DNA of 37,434 nucleotides from an uncultured Bacteroidia bacterium (lineage in GTDB: Bacteria > Bacteroidota > Bacteroidia > Bacteroidales > F082): positions 1 to 37,434 of the forward strand of contig CACXQV010000023.1 of the NCBI GenBank assembly GCA_902769875.1, read 5' to 3'. The translations under genes and the position numbers were made by a program. Positions 8,663 to 15,356 of the stretch are shown here, one piece after another. The stretch's first letter is position 1. The number at the start of each line of letters is the position of its first letter. The notes under the pieces are model-generated. The model had not been told where the DNA came from. It worked only from the letters and a program-made list of their open reading frames with translations, and made no database searches.

Positions 8663-9024
8663 GCTGAAATCTGGCAGGTCTTGTTGACATTTGTTTTCTT
8701 GAAGGAGTGGGTGACAAGATTGCGAAGTTGCTCATTCATCCCAAGCATATCCGACAAATCAGGCTCGTTACCTTTGGCTTTCCCCACTTTCCACCCATGC
8801 AAAGCCAAATCAGCACGGAGCGTTCCGTTGCGTAACTGCTCAGAAAGATAATCGGAAAGCATGAAATCGAAATCGGCGCGGGCACTTTCTTCGGTAAGGT
8901 CATAGCCAGAAAGGTCAAGTGAAGGACAATAAGCAATGTAAGTGTCACCTTCCTTGAAGACAAACAACGAAACGCTGATTTCAACGCCATATTTGCTAAA
9001 ACTGATATAGTTTAGATTCGACAT
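8659..9024 (-). CDS. HicB-like antitoxin
   Basis: The 121-residue product begins with the HicB pattern: SVSLFVFKEGDTYIAYCPSLDLSGYDLTEESARADFDFMLSDYL. The phrase D-x-Y-I-A-Y-C-P-x-L-D-L-S-G is typical of the family, followed by a region ending near VTHSFKKTNVNK. The start MSNLNY at 9024 is preferred over an ATG seven codons earlier, because that ATG lies inside the predicted promoter -7 box. The HicA-like gene overlaps its end by ATGA. Here the antitoxin precedes the toxin, the reverse of the first hicAB locus, so the two pairs are not a recent duplication. Confidence 0.78.
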   Translation of the reverse strand: MSNLNYISFSKYGVEISVSLFVFKEGDTYIAYCPSLDLSGYDLTEESARADFDFMLSDYLSEQLRNGTLRADLALHGWKVGKAKGNEPDLSDMLGMNEQLRNLVTHSFKKTNVNKTCQISA

Positions 9025-9042
9025 ATTCTTGTTTTTATGCGG

Positions 9043-9070
9043 CAAAAATAATCATTTTTTTGTTATCAAA
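9043..9070 (-). promoter_or_regulatory. Promoter for the hicBA-like/ruvC unit
   Basis: Read on the minus strand, TATTTTTG (9043-9050) is a good -7 box and TTTG (9067-9070) is a -33 candidate 16 bases away. The hicB-like ATG is 18 bases downstream. Confidence 0.55.
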
Positions 9071-9105
9071 ACAACACCCTTCACAAGTCATAAACCGAAG
9101 CCTTA
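9066..9105 (-). pseudogene. Remnant of the radA 3' end, older copy
   Basis: On the minus strand this reads K-A-S-V-Y-D-L-stop and then a degraded tail (TTGTTTTGA). It shares 21 consecutive bases (9085-9105) with the second remnant at 9293-9313, and the 15-base core TCATAAACCGAAGCC (plus strand) with the true radA end. Confidence 0.65.
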
Positions 9106-9145
9106 TACCTCCGTCATAGGGAATGCCTTGGGAGTATGTTTTCAA

Positions 9146-9244
9146 TCTTGCGCTTATACATAAGAACACATTTTCACGCCGAGTTTTGCGTGTTCTACAC
9201 ACATTTTCCACCCGACTTTTGGCGCAAAAATACACATTTTCCAT
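9146..9244 (-). repeat. Three imperfect 33-bp tandem repeats
   Basis: Units at 9212-9244, 9179-9211 and 9146-9178 (minus strand) each contain TGAAAATGTGT or TGGAAAATGTGT near their start, and read in frame as MENVYFCAKSR, VENVCRTRKTR and RENVFLCISAR. The first unit also contains a TATTTTTG box (9225-9232). Whether this is coding is doubtful; it may be a regulatory or mobile repeat. Confidence 0.6.
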
Positions 9245-9270
9245 AAAAGACCTGCAAAAAATGAAATTTT

Positions 9271-9313
9271 TCAGCCAAACAACTCCGCCCCCAAGTCATA
9301 AACCGAAGCCTTA
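9271..9313 (-). pseudogene. Displaced 3' end of radA
   Basis: The minus strand reads K-ASVYDLGAELFG-stop, matching the C-terminus of the intact RadA encoded at 15357-16730 (VASVYEMGGELFG-stop). The 36 bases differ at about five positions. There is no other radA sequence upstream of it, so it is only the terminal piece. It is interpreted as a displaced original or foreign radA end left by insertion at this site. Confidence 0.75.
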
Positions 9314-9412
9314 GAAAATCGCCCAAATGTACCCCTAAAATCATACATTTGGGCGAAATTCTATAGAAAAACGCCTAAATCTTGTGTTTTTATACCACAT
9401 TTGGGCGATTTT
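9314..9412. repeat. Left copy of a ~99-bp palindromic repeat flanking the ATPase gene
   Basis: It contains two inverted repeats in series: CGCCCAAATGTA facing TACATTTGGGCG, and CGCCTAAAT facing ATTTGGGCG. It is about 95% identical to 10909-11006 in the same orientation. It begins directly after the radA remnant. Confidence 0.9.
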
Positions 9413-9437
9413 CTTGCATGCCAAACATAATATTGTG

Positions 9438-9445
9438 TATTTTTG
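9438..9445 (+). promoter_or_regulatory. -7 box for the ATPase gene
   Basis: TATTTTTG lies 20 bases before the start codon, with TTG at 9414-9416 as a possible -33 element. Confidence 0.5.
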
Positions 9446-9465
9446 CCACAAAATTACAATCAAAT

Positions 9466-10908
9466 ATGGATACACTCATCGGACGGAAACGCGAAATGGA
9501 AGAACTGGAACGATGCATGAATTCCAATCGTTCGGAGTTCGTCGTCATCTATGGCAGACGGCGCGTCGGGAAAACCTTCCTCGTGCGCAATTTCTTCCAC
9601 GACAACTACACCTTTTATTATGTGGGCGCACACAAAAGCACGCAAAAGAAACAATTGGAAAATTTCGCGAAAGCGTTGTCCAAATATGGAAGTTTTGCCG
9701 AGCAGCCCAAACTGAACTCTTGGAGCGAGGCTTTTGACGCCCTGTCTGTTTTATTGGAACAAAGCAAGCATAAGAAAAAGGTGGTTTTCATCGACGAGAT
9801 GCCTTGGATCGACAACAAAAGCAGCGATTTTGTGGAGGCACTTGAATATTTTTGGAACAGTTGGGTGGCCACCCGCGACGACATCGTTCTCGTAGCTTGC
9901 GGCAGTGCCACTTCTTGGATGGTCGACAAACTGATTTCCAACCAAGGCGGGCTCCACAACCGCATCACAAGGCAAATCTATGTTGCGCCTTTTACACTCA
10001 ACGAATGTAAGCAATACCTTGACAACAAGGGCTTTGGATGGGACTATTACCAGATTATCCAGTGCTATATGGTACTTGGGGGCGTACCTTATTATTTGAG
10101 CCTTCTCGAACCTAATCTGAGCTTGCCGCAGAATATTGATGCCCTATTTTTCGCCATCGGCGGAAGGCTCAGCGATGAGTTTGATGAACTCTACAACTCG
10201 CTTTTCTCGAAAGCCGACCGTTATGTCTCGGTCGTCAAGGCTTTGTCGTCCAAGCGTGAAGGCTTGACTCGGGCTGAATTGGAAACCGCTTCCGGGCTTT
10301 CGGGCGGCAACCTGACTCGTGTCTTGAAAAACCTGCAACGCTGCGATTTCATCGTGAAATTCGCCCAATTCGGCTGCAAGAAAAAGAATACAATTTACAG
10401 AATATCTGACTTTTATACATTGTTTTATTTCCGATTCATCGAAAGTAACGACGACAAAGACCCTGATTTTTGGATGCACAACTTTATGACCCGCAGCGTT
10501 GAGACTTGGGAAGGTTTTACTTTTGAGATGGTTTGCCTCAAACACCTCAACGCCATCAAGAAAGGATTGGGCATTTCGGGCATTGCCACCACAGTATCTT
10601 CGTGGCGCGTTGGGCCAAAAAAGGACGAAAACGGGCAAGTGGAACACAAAGGCGCACAAATCGACCTCATCATTTCGCGCATTGATAAGATGGTGCATTT
10701 GTGCGAGATGAAATTTGCCTCAAAGCCCTACGTCATCAGCAGTGATTACAAGGAAAAACTCAATGAAAGGATGATGATTTTCCGCAACGAGACCAAGACC
10801 CCGCTCAAACTGGTTCACACAATGATAACGCCATTCGGTGTTGCCAAGGGCAAAAACTTCGGCTTGTTGCACAGCGAAATCACTGCAAAGGAACTATTTT
10901 CTGATTAG
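9466..10908 (+). CDS. AAA ATPase (PF01637-type) with C-terminal DUF234/PD-(D/E)xK-like domain
   Basis: The 480-residue protein has a P-loop ATPase domain with Walker A YGRRRVGKT (residues 29-37), Walker B KKVVFIDEMPW, and a sensor-like VACGSATSW, in the style of the archaeal-type ATPase_2 family. A winged-helix region follows (SSKREGLTRAELETASGLSGGNLTRVLKNLQRCDFI). The C-terminal DUF234-like part ends with GAQIDLIISRIDKMVHLCEMKF, which has the D...ExK arrangement of PD-(D/E)xK nucleases. An in-frame upstream start would put 28 residues inside the flanking repeat and is rejected in favour of MDTLIGRKREM, 20 bases after a -7 box. The gene sits exactly between two palindromic repeats and its stop abuts the right one, which suggests a mobile cassette. 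The biological role of this family is unsettled. Confidence 0.85.
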   Translation: MDTLIGRKREMEELERCMNSNRSEFVVIYGRRRVGKTFLVRNFFHDNYTFYYVGAHKSTQKKQLENFAKALSKYGSFAEQPKLNSWSEAFDALSVLLEQSKHKKKVVFIDEMPWIDNKSSDFVEALEYFWNSWVATRDDIVLVACGSATSWMVDKLISNQGGLHNRITRQIYVAPFTLNECKQYLDNKGFGWDYYQIIQCYMVLGGVPYYLSLLEPNLSLPQNIDALFFAIGGRLSDEFDELYNSLFSKADRYVSVVKALSSKREGLTRAELETASGLSGGNLTRVLKNLQRCDFIVKFAQFGCKKKNTIYRISDFYTLFYFRFIESNDDKDPDFWMHNFMTRSVETWEGFTFEMVCLKHLNAIKKGLGISGIATTVSSWRVGPKKDENGQVEHKGAQIDLIISRIDKMVHLCEMKFASKPYVISSDYKEKLNERMMIFRNETKTPLKLVHTMITPFGVAKGKNFGLLHSEITAKELFSD

Positions 10909-11006
10909 GAAAACGCCCAAATGTACCCATAAAACCATACATTTGGGCGAAATTCTATAGAAAAACGCCCAAATCTTGTGTTTTTATACCACATTTGGGC
11001 GATTTT
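10909..11006. repeat. Right copy of the ATPase-flanking palindromic repeat
   Basis: It is the same unit as 9314-9412 in direct orientation, with about four differences, and starts at the base after the ATPase stop codon. Both inner palindromes are intact, so the transcript would form stable hairpins here. It may double as a terminator, since T-rich sequence follows. Confidence 0.9.
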
Positions 11007-11070
11007 TTAATATAAGTGTAGTTCTTTTCGTCGTTTCTGATTTCTCTGCCTGTGTTTTGCTTTTTCTTTG

Positions 11071-11078
11071 TAACTTTG
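11071..11078 (+). promoter_or_regulatory. -7 box upstream of a broken small gene
   Basis: TAACTTTG matches TAnnTTTG, 18 bases before ATG 11097. Confidence 0.5.
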
Positions 11079-11096
11079 CCTCCAAAATAAGCAAAT

Positions 11097-11296
11097 ATGA
11101 AAATCACATCACAACCCAAGACTCAATACCAACACAAGGACTTGGCAGCAGGACGCTGGGCGACGATGACCTTGGTGAGTTCTGCCGCCTTTATGAAGTC
11201 CTCGCTGATTGCTACTACGGCGACAACATCTATCAAACCGACCCTGTAAAGTTGCAGCGGTATTTTGATGTGTTTTATAATTTGACAATTACATGA
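11097..11296 (+). pseudogene. Internally deleted, frameshifted small Bacteroidota protein
   Basis: The promoter-proximal ATG starts MKITSQPKTQYQHKDLAAGRWATMTL, the kind of N-terminus I associate with a family of uncharacterised Bacteroidota proteins of roughly 110-130 residues. The typical C-terminal phrase (GEFCRLYEVLADCYYGDNIY, then a YFDVFYNL end) follows, but in another frame and with the middle of the protein absent. The N-terminal frame runs on to a TAA after IKPTL. I read this as a deletion remnant. The family memory cannot be checked here. Confidence 0.5.
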
Positions 11297-11336
11297 AAAA
11301 CAAGGTATTGTATTGCAAATACAACGAAACGAATTT

Positions 11337-12203
11337 TCAAGGATTGTAATAAATTGTATATCCTTCACCTTCAAAGACCAATTCGCCATTATTCCCATAT
11401 AACAACTGCTTAAAAATGCATCTGTTACCATCATAAACATAATCTTTGTATTCTTCTCTCAACACACCATTCCAATATTCTTGTTTTCCAACGGGCTTTT
11501 TATCCTCATATTGATAAAATGTTTCAGTAGTAATTCCATTATCCACATTATTACTTATCGGCTTAGAGATATAATGAGTAATTCGCCGATATGTATCATC
11601 AAGATAGGTGTATGATTGCCCATATATGCTATTTAAAATGCCAGTTTCTGTATCATAGATGTATGTTGAATAACTACAATTCAAGCCATCCCAACGAACA
11701 TCTTTAGTTTCTTGCCATAATACTCCTAATGAATATCTTCTTATTCCAACACATTTCTTCCCATCGTATTCATAAAAAACCTGACTTGTAATTCCATTAT
11801 TTGTTTTTGTTTCTCCATATTTCGGATAAGAATACATATCATCAATAAACTCGTCATACGCTTCAAATTCTGAAGATAGATTCTTTATGGTATAGGTTCT
11901 TGTTAAACCATTGTATACAAAATTATTCCTTTGAGCACGCAATTCATCATCACGATAGCTTTCATACAATAGCTCTTTGTTTCCATCATAATTATAGATT
12001 TTTTTGTATTTCTGAGTACGGATCCCATCGTATTGAAAATATACTTCTTCTAAAGTTCTTGTGAAAGACAAGTCCACTTCAAAATGTTGGGGAGTTTCTG
12101 GGGCATTTCCTTGGGGAACATCTTTCTTATTACAAGATGTTGTAACTATCAACATCAAACTTGCAAATAGTGCATTCCTCATCAAAAGTTTTACTATTTT
12201 CAT
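11337..12203 (-). CDS. Lipoprotein of unknown function with YD-like text repeats
   Basis: The 288-residue product has a lipoprotein signal with lipobox VTTSC and is otherwise rich in Tyr, Asp and Asn. Several segments follow a loose pattern of the kind YxYDGxxxxGxxxYxxGVLxxExKDxxxDG: FYEYDGKKCVGIRRYSLGVLWQETKDVRWDG and FYQYEDKKPVGKQEYWNGVLREEYKDYVYDG are near repeats about 90 residues apart. This resembles MORN/YD-style beta repeats of cell-surface proteins, but I cannot place it in a named family. A start seven codons later (MRNALF) is also possible. It lies 29 bases downstream of the LRR lipoprotein gene on the same strand and is probably co-transcribed. The DNA is more AT-rich than the core genes. 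Confidence 0.75.
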   Translation of the reverse strand: MKIVKLLMRNALFASLMLIVTTSCNKKDVPQGNAPETPQHFEVDLSFTRTLEEVYFQYDGIRTQKYKKIYNYDGNKELLYESYRDDELRAQRNNFVYNGLTRTYTIKNLSSEFEAYDEFIDDMYSYPKYGETKTNNGITSQVFYEYDGKKCVGIRRYSLGVLWQETKDVRWDGLNCSYSTYIYDTETGILNSIYGQSYTYLDDTYRRITHYISKPISNNVDNGITTETFYQYEDKKPVGKQEYWNGVLREEYKDYVYDGNRCIFKQLLYGNNGELVFEGEGYTIYYNP

Positions 12204-12232
12204 AATTATTTGATTTGTAATATATTAAAAAA

Positions 12233-13597
12233 CTACATTCCAACAATTATTTCAGAGTATTTGTTCCAACCGGGAGATACCTTATATGCTTCAACGCTTA
12301 TTTGAGGAACTCTTAAGATTTGAAGAATACCACCTAAAAAATAATCAGATTCTGCTATCGGTGGAGTGGCTGCCATGCTAGTTACTTCAATTAAAGACTC
12401 ACAATTTTTAAAAGCATCTCCTGAAATACTCTCTATACCACAGCCCAAAGACACTGTAGTTAACTCAGAGCAACCATTAAAAAGGTCAAACTCTATAGTT
12501 ATAACTCCATCAGAAATACTTGCAGTACGCAAATGAGAACAATTCTCAAAAGCTTTGCCACCAAGAACAGTAACCGAATTGGGGATAATAATGGAGGTTA
12601 ACTTTGTACACTCGCAAAACGCGCTACTTCCAATATCCGTTACAGAATTAGGAATAGTTATTGATGACAGATTCGTACAAAAGGCGAAAGCGCAACCACC
12701 AATACTTTTTGTGGTATTGGGAAGATTAATAGTTGTCAATTCTGTACATTGTTGAAAAGCCCTATAACCTATCTCCTCTAAAGTGCTACTTAACGAAACA
12801 GCATGTAAATTACTGCACCCCCAAAAAGCACCACTGGCAATTGTTTTTACGGTGTTTGGCATCTGGATTTCACCTAATGAAGTACACCCACAAAAACCGC
12901 TCAACGAAACAATTGAATTACCCAATGATACTTGTGTTAATCCAGTACAATGGTAAAAAGCGTCCCAACCTATTTCATACAAAGAATCGGGAAAATCTAA
13001 AGATGTCAGTTTTGAACAACGCAAAAACGCATCTTGGCCTATAGTTTTCAAAGAATTACCAAATTTTACAGATAATAATTCGGTACACAAATAAAAGGCT
13101 TCATCATGGATTTCTATGAGAGAATTGGGGAAATCTAATGATTTTAGAAGTTGACATTCCCTAAAAGCAGCTTTCCCAATGCTAATAATAGTACTGGGAA
13201 ATCTGATGGAACGAAGGCGATCGCATTTGTAAAAAGCATAATCTCCAATACTATTCACAGTATAAGTTCTATTCAAGTATTCTACCTTACTCGGAACAAT
13301 AATATTACCTTGATAAACAAAATTTGTTTGGCAATTTACGACTTCTGCCTCGTTGATTCCTATTAATTTGAAAAAAAGCGTGGAACCATTTGCATAATCT
13401 ACCTGTATTACATTTCCATTACTATTTGCAACCAAAATGGCTGATAATGCAACAGGGTCAATGTCTTGATAAACTTCTCCCCCTCCGTTTCCATCACTAC
13501 CACCATCATTACCACCTTCAATTGTTGGGTCTTTCTTACATCCAGCAACAATGCTTACAAATAAAACGCTTAACAACAACAAAAATCTAACTTTCAT
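12233..13597 (-). CDS. BspA-like leucine-rich-repeat (LRR_5) surface lipoprotein
   Basis: The 454-residue product has a signal ending in lipobox IVAGC, a Gly/Asp/Ser-rich linker (GGNDGGSDGNGGG), and then at least a dozen LRR_5 units of about 23 residues with the pattern SIGxxAFxxCxxLxSIxxPNS (for example SIGDYAFYKCDRLRSIRFPST and DIGSSAFCECTKLTSIIIPNS). BspA-like proteins of Bacteroidales and other anaerobes are surface adhesins or binding proteins; binding here is inferred. The start MKVRFLLL is chosen because it opens the signal peptide; an ATG 12 codons upstream precedes the -7 box. The DNA is AT-rich and repetitive, consistent with acquisition and slippage. Confidence 0.9.
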   Translation of the reverse strand: MKVRFLLLLSVLFVSIVAGCKKDPTIEGGNDGGSDGNGGGEVYQDIDPVALSAILVANSNGNVIQVDYANGSTLFFKLIGINEAEVVNCQTNFVYQGNIIVPSKVEYLNRTYTVNSIGDYAFYKCDRLRSIRFPSTIISIGKAAFRECQLLKSLDFPNSLIEIHDEAFYLCTELLSVKFGNSLKTIGQDAFLRCSKLTSLDFPDSLYEIGWDAFYHCTGLTQVSLGNSIVSLSGFCGCTSLGEIQMPNTVKTIASGAFWGCSNLHAVSLSSTLEEIGYRAFQQCTELTTINLPNTTKSIGGCAFAFCTNLSSITIPNSVTDIGSSAFCECTKLTSIIIPNSVTVLGGKAFENCSHLRTASISDGVITIEFDLFNGCSELTTVSLGCGIESISGDAFKNCESLIEVTSMAATPPIAESDYFLGGILQILRVPQISVEAYKVSPGWNKYSEIIVGM

Positions 13598-13620
13598 AAT
13601 TGCTATTTTTAATAATCGGA

Positions 13621-13628
13621 CAAAAATA
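13621..13628 (-). promoter_or_regulatory. -7 box for the two-lipoprotein operon
   Basis: The minus strand reads TATTTTTG 24 bases before the LRR lipoprotein ATG. No clear -33 element is visible. Confidence 0.45.
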
Positions 13629-13676
13629 GGCAATTTCTACATTCATAAAGTATATATGGAAAACTTTTTGTTTCAA

Positions 13677-13707
13677 TTGAAGTGTTTTTATAAAATGTTT
13701 AATTTTG
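13677..13707 (+). promoter_or_regulatory. Promoter for the CoiA-like gene
   Basis: TTTG (13677-13680), then 19 bases, then TAATTTTG (13700-13707) is a textbook Bacteroidota promoter. The ATG is 17 bases downstream. Confidence 0.7.
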
Positions 13708-13723
13708 CTCAAAAAACTCGCAC

Positions 13724-15343
13724 ATGAGAAATCCATTGATAAAGTATGCCTATGACGGTGAAACAGGTGAAATGTATGATTCTGACATTCTTTTTGAGAC
13801 CGCCAAGAGAGGTGCTGAGGCAAGGGAAAAGTATAGTTTAGGATTAATAAAGTATTTCTGTTGCGAATGTGACCAGCTTTTGGGTATTACCATGAATCAC
13901 TTGGGACATTGTTTTTTCAAACATCATCCAAATCATTCGTATTGTAGATTATCACAAGAAAACTTGTCAATCAACGAAACGACAGAATACAATAATAAGG
14001 CAAAGGAAAGTTATAGGCATAAATATTTAAAAAATAGAATCGGAAAATTATTGAAACAAACAAAAGACATTGATGTAAACTCCATATCCATAGATGAGTT
14101 ATTTATTAATGATTACGAAGAAAGGAGAAAGCCAGATGTGTATTGTGTATACAAAGGTTACCCTTTGGCGTTTGAAATCCAAATCTCTCCTATGTCTATT
14201 GGTGAAATCACTCGCAGAAGTGAGTTCTATAAACGAAATAAAATATATTTGATATGGATAATGGATGAGTTCAACGCATATAAGCAACGAATGTTAGATA
14301 AAGATATCAAGTATCGCACCAAATACCAGAATATTTTTCAACTCAACGAGAAAACAACTACTTTGGAACTAAACTGCCATTATAAAAAACCGTTTTTATA
14401 TTATGAAGATGAAATCAGATGCCGTTGGGAAAACAAGAATCTTTCATTGAACGAATTGCATTTTGACGAAGATTATAATGTGTATTATTTTGATTATCAA
14501 TCTGAATATAGAAAATTAAATGACATTGTTGAAGAAACTCAATTGAGGAGAGAAGAAAACGAAAAACGAGGCAGAGCTATGACGAAAATAGAGCCAATAA
14601 TAAGAGATATTCGTTATTGCCATAATTACAATGTTCAAAGTTATAAAAACATTAAAGATGATTTGAAATCGCTTGATGAATATGAAGTTGAGGTTTTTAG
14701 AGATGTTTTTCAAAATGAAAACAAGAAATTTGCCAATTTGACAGATTTATTAGACAATGCTTCAGAGTTAGAATCTGCTTATTATCAGTTCGTAGTATCT
14801 TCCCCAGAAGTTGGAATTGATTTTGGTCAATTCAAGAAAAAGACATTATTGATGAGCATTCTTGGAAATGATAAATTGCGAATAAGTGTAATTATCGGCT
14901 TGTTTCAAAACGGTTACATATTATCGGAACAAGATAAATCCTTTATAAAAGAAACTAAACCAACAAAAGGAGATTATAATTATGAAAAACTAATTTGGAT
15001 GATTTATTGGTTTAATAAATTGAAAAACAAAGAATTGATTTCGACAATTTGCCTTTACCACAAACAATTGTTTTCTATTCTATCGGCCATAAAAGGTAAA
15101 GTCATTGGTCTTCGATGGAAAGAACATGAATTGATACAAGTTGCAAACAATGCTATTGAACATTATGAAAACTGTTGGAATATTATCGAGATAGCTTTTA
15201 AAAAGAATGTAAATGTATGGTATAAAATAACACACACTCCATCTTTTGCAAAAAAGCAAAACAAATATGATTTTCACCATGTCACAACAGACCAGAATTT
15301 TGAGGCATTATGTAGAGATTTGTTTCCAGAGATTTTTGCCTAA
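13724..15343 (+). CDS. CoiA-like/DUF6035-type protein with zinc-ribbon-like and PD-(D/E)xK-like motifs
   Basis: The 539-residue protein resembles competence-protein CoiA-like nucleases. Near residue 46 the Cys cluster YFCCECDQLLG is followed by HCFFKHHPNHSYC, which may bind zinc. The nuclease-like core runs from RRKPDVYCVYKGYPLAFEIQISPMSIGEI, where D138 and E151-x-Q153 fit the PD-(D/E)xQ variant seen in CoiA-like proteins. The C-terminal 300 residues are mostly helical and carry no motif I recognise. The gene is strikingly AT-rich compared with radA next to it, suggesting horizontal transfer. It ends 13 bases from the convergent radA. It may act in DNA processing or phage defence; that is inference. 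DUF6035 membership is from memory. Confidence 0.7.
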   Translation: MRNPLIKYAYDGETGEMYDSDILFETAKRGAEAREKYSLGLIKYFCCECDQLLGITMNHLGHCFFKHHPNHSYCRLSQENLSINETTEYNNKAKESYRHKYLKNRIGKLLKQTKDIDVNSISIDELFINDYEERRKPDVYCVYKGYPLAFEIQISPMSIGEITRRSEFYKRNKIYLIWIMDEFNAYKQRMLDKDIKYRTKYQNIFQLNEKTTTLELNCHYKKPFLYYEDEIRCRWENKNLSLNELHFDEDYNVYYFDYQSEYRKLNDIVEETQLRREENEKRGRAMTKIEPIIRDIRYCHNYNVQSYKNIKDDLKSLDEYEVEVFRDVFQNENKKFANLTDLLDNASELESAYYQFVVSSPEVGIDFGQFKKKTLLMSILGNDKLRISVIIGLFQNGYILSEQDKSFIKETKPTKGDYNYEKLIWMIYWFNKLKNKELISTICLYHKQLFSILSAIKGKVIGLRWKEHELIQVANNAIEHYENCWNIIEIAFKKNVNVWYKITHTPSFAKKQNKYDFHHVTTDQNFEALCRDLFPEIFA

Positions 15344-15356
15344 TCTATGGAACCTC

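Noticed and set aside
3755-9024. The two hicAB-type loci as a recent duplication
   Set aside because: Gene order is reversed and the proteins are strongly divergent, so they are independent acquisitions.
9035-9244. A 69-codon minus-strand gene containing the 33-bp repeats
   Set aside because: Its second half runs through a radA remnant and over the hicB promoter, so it is more likely an accidental open frame.
9314-11006. The repeated CGCCCAAAT palindromes as a CRISPR array
   Set aside because: There are only two full units, separated by a gene, with no spacers of regular length and no cas genes.
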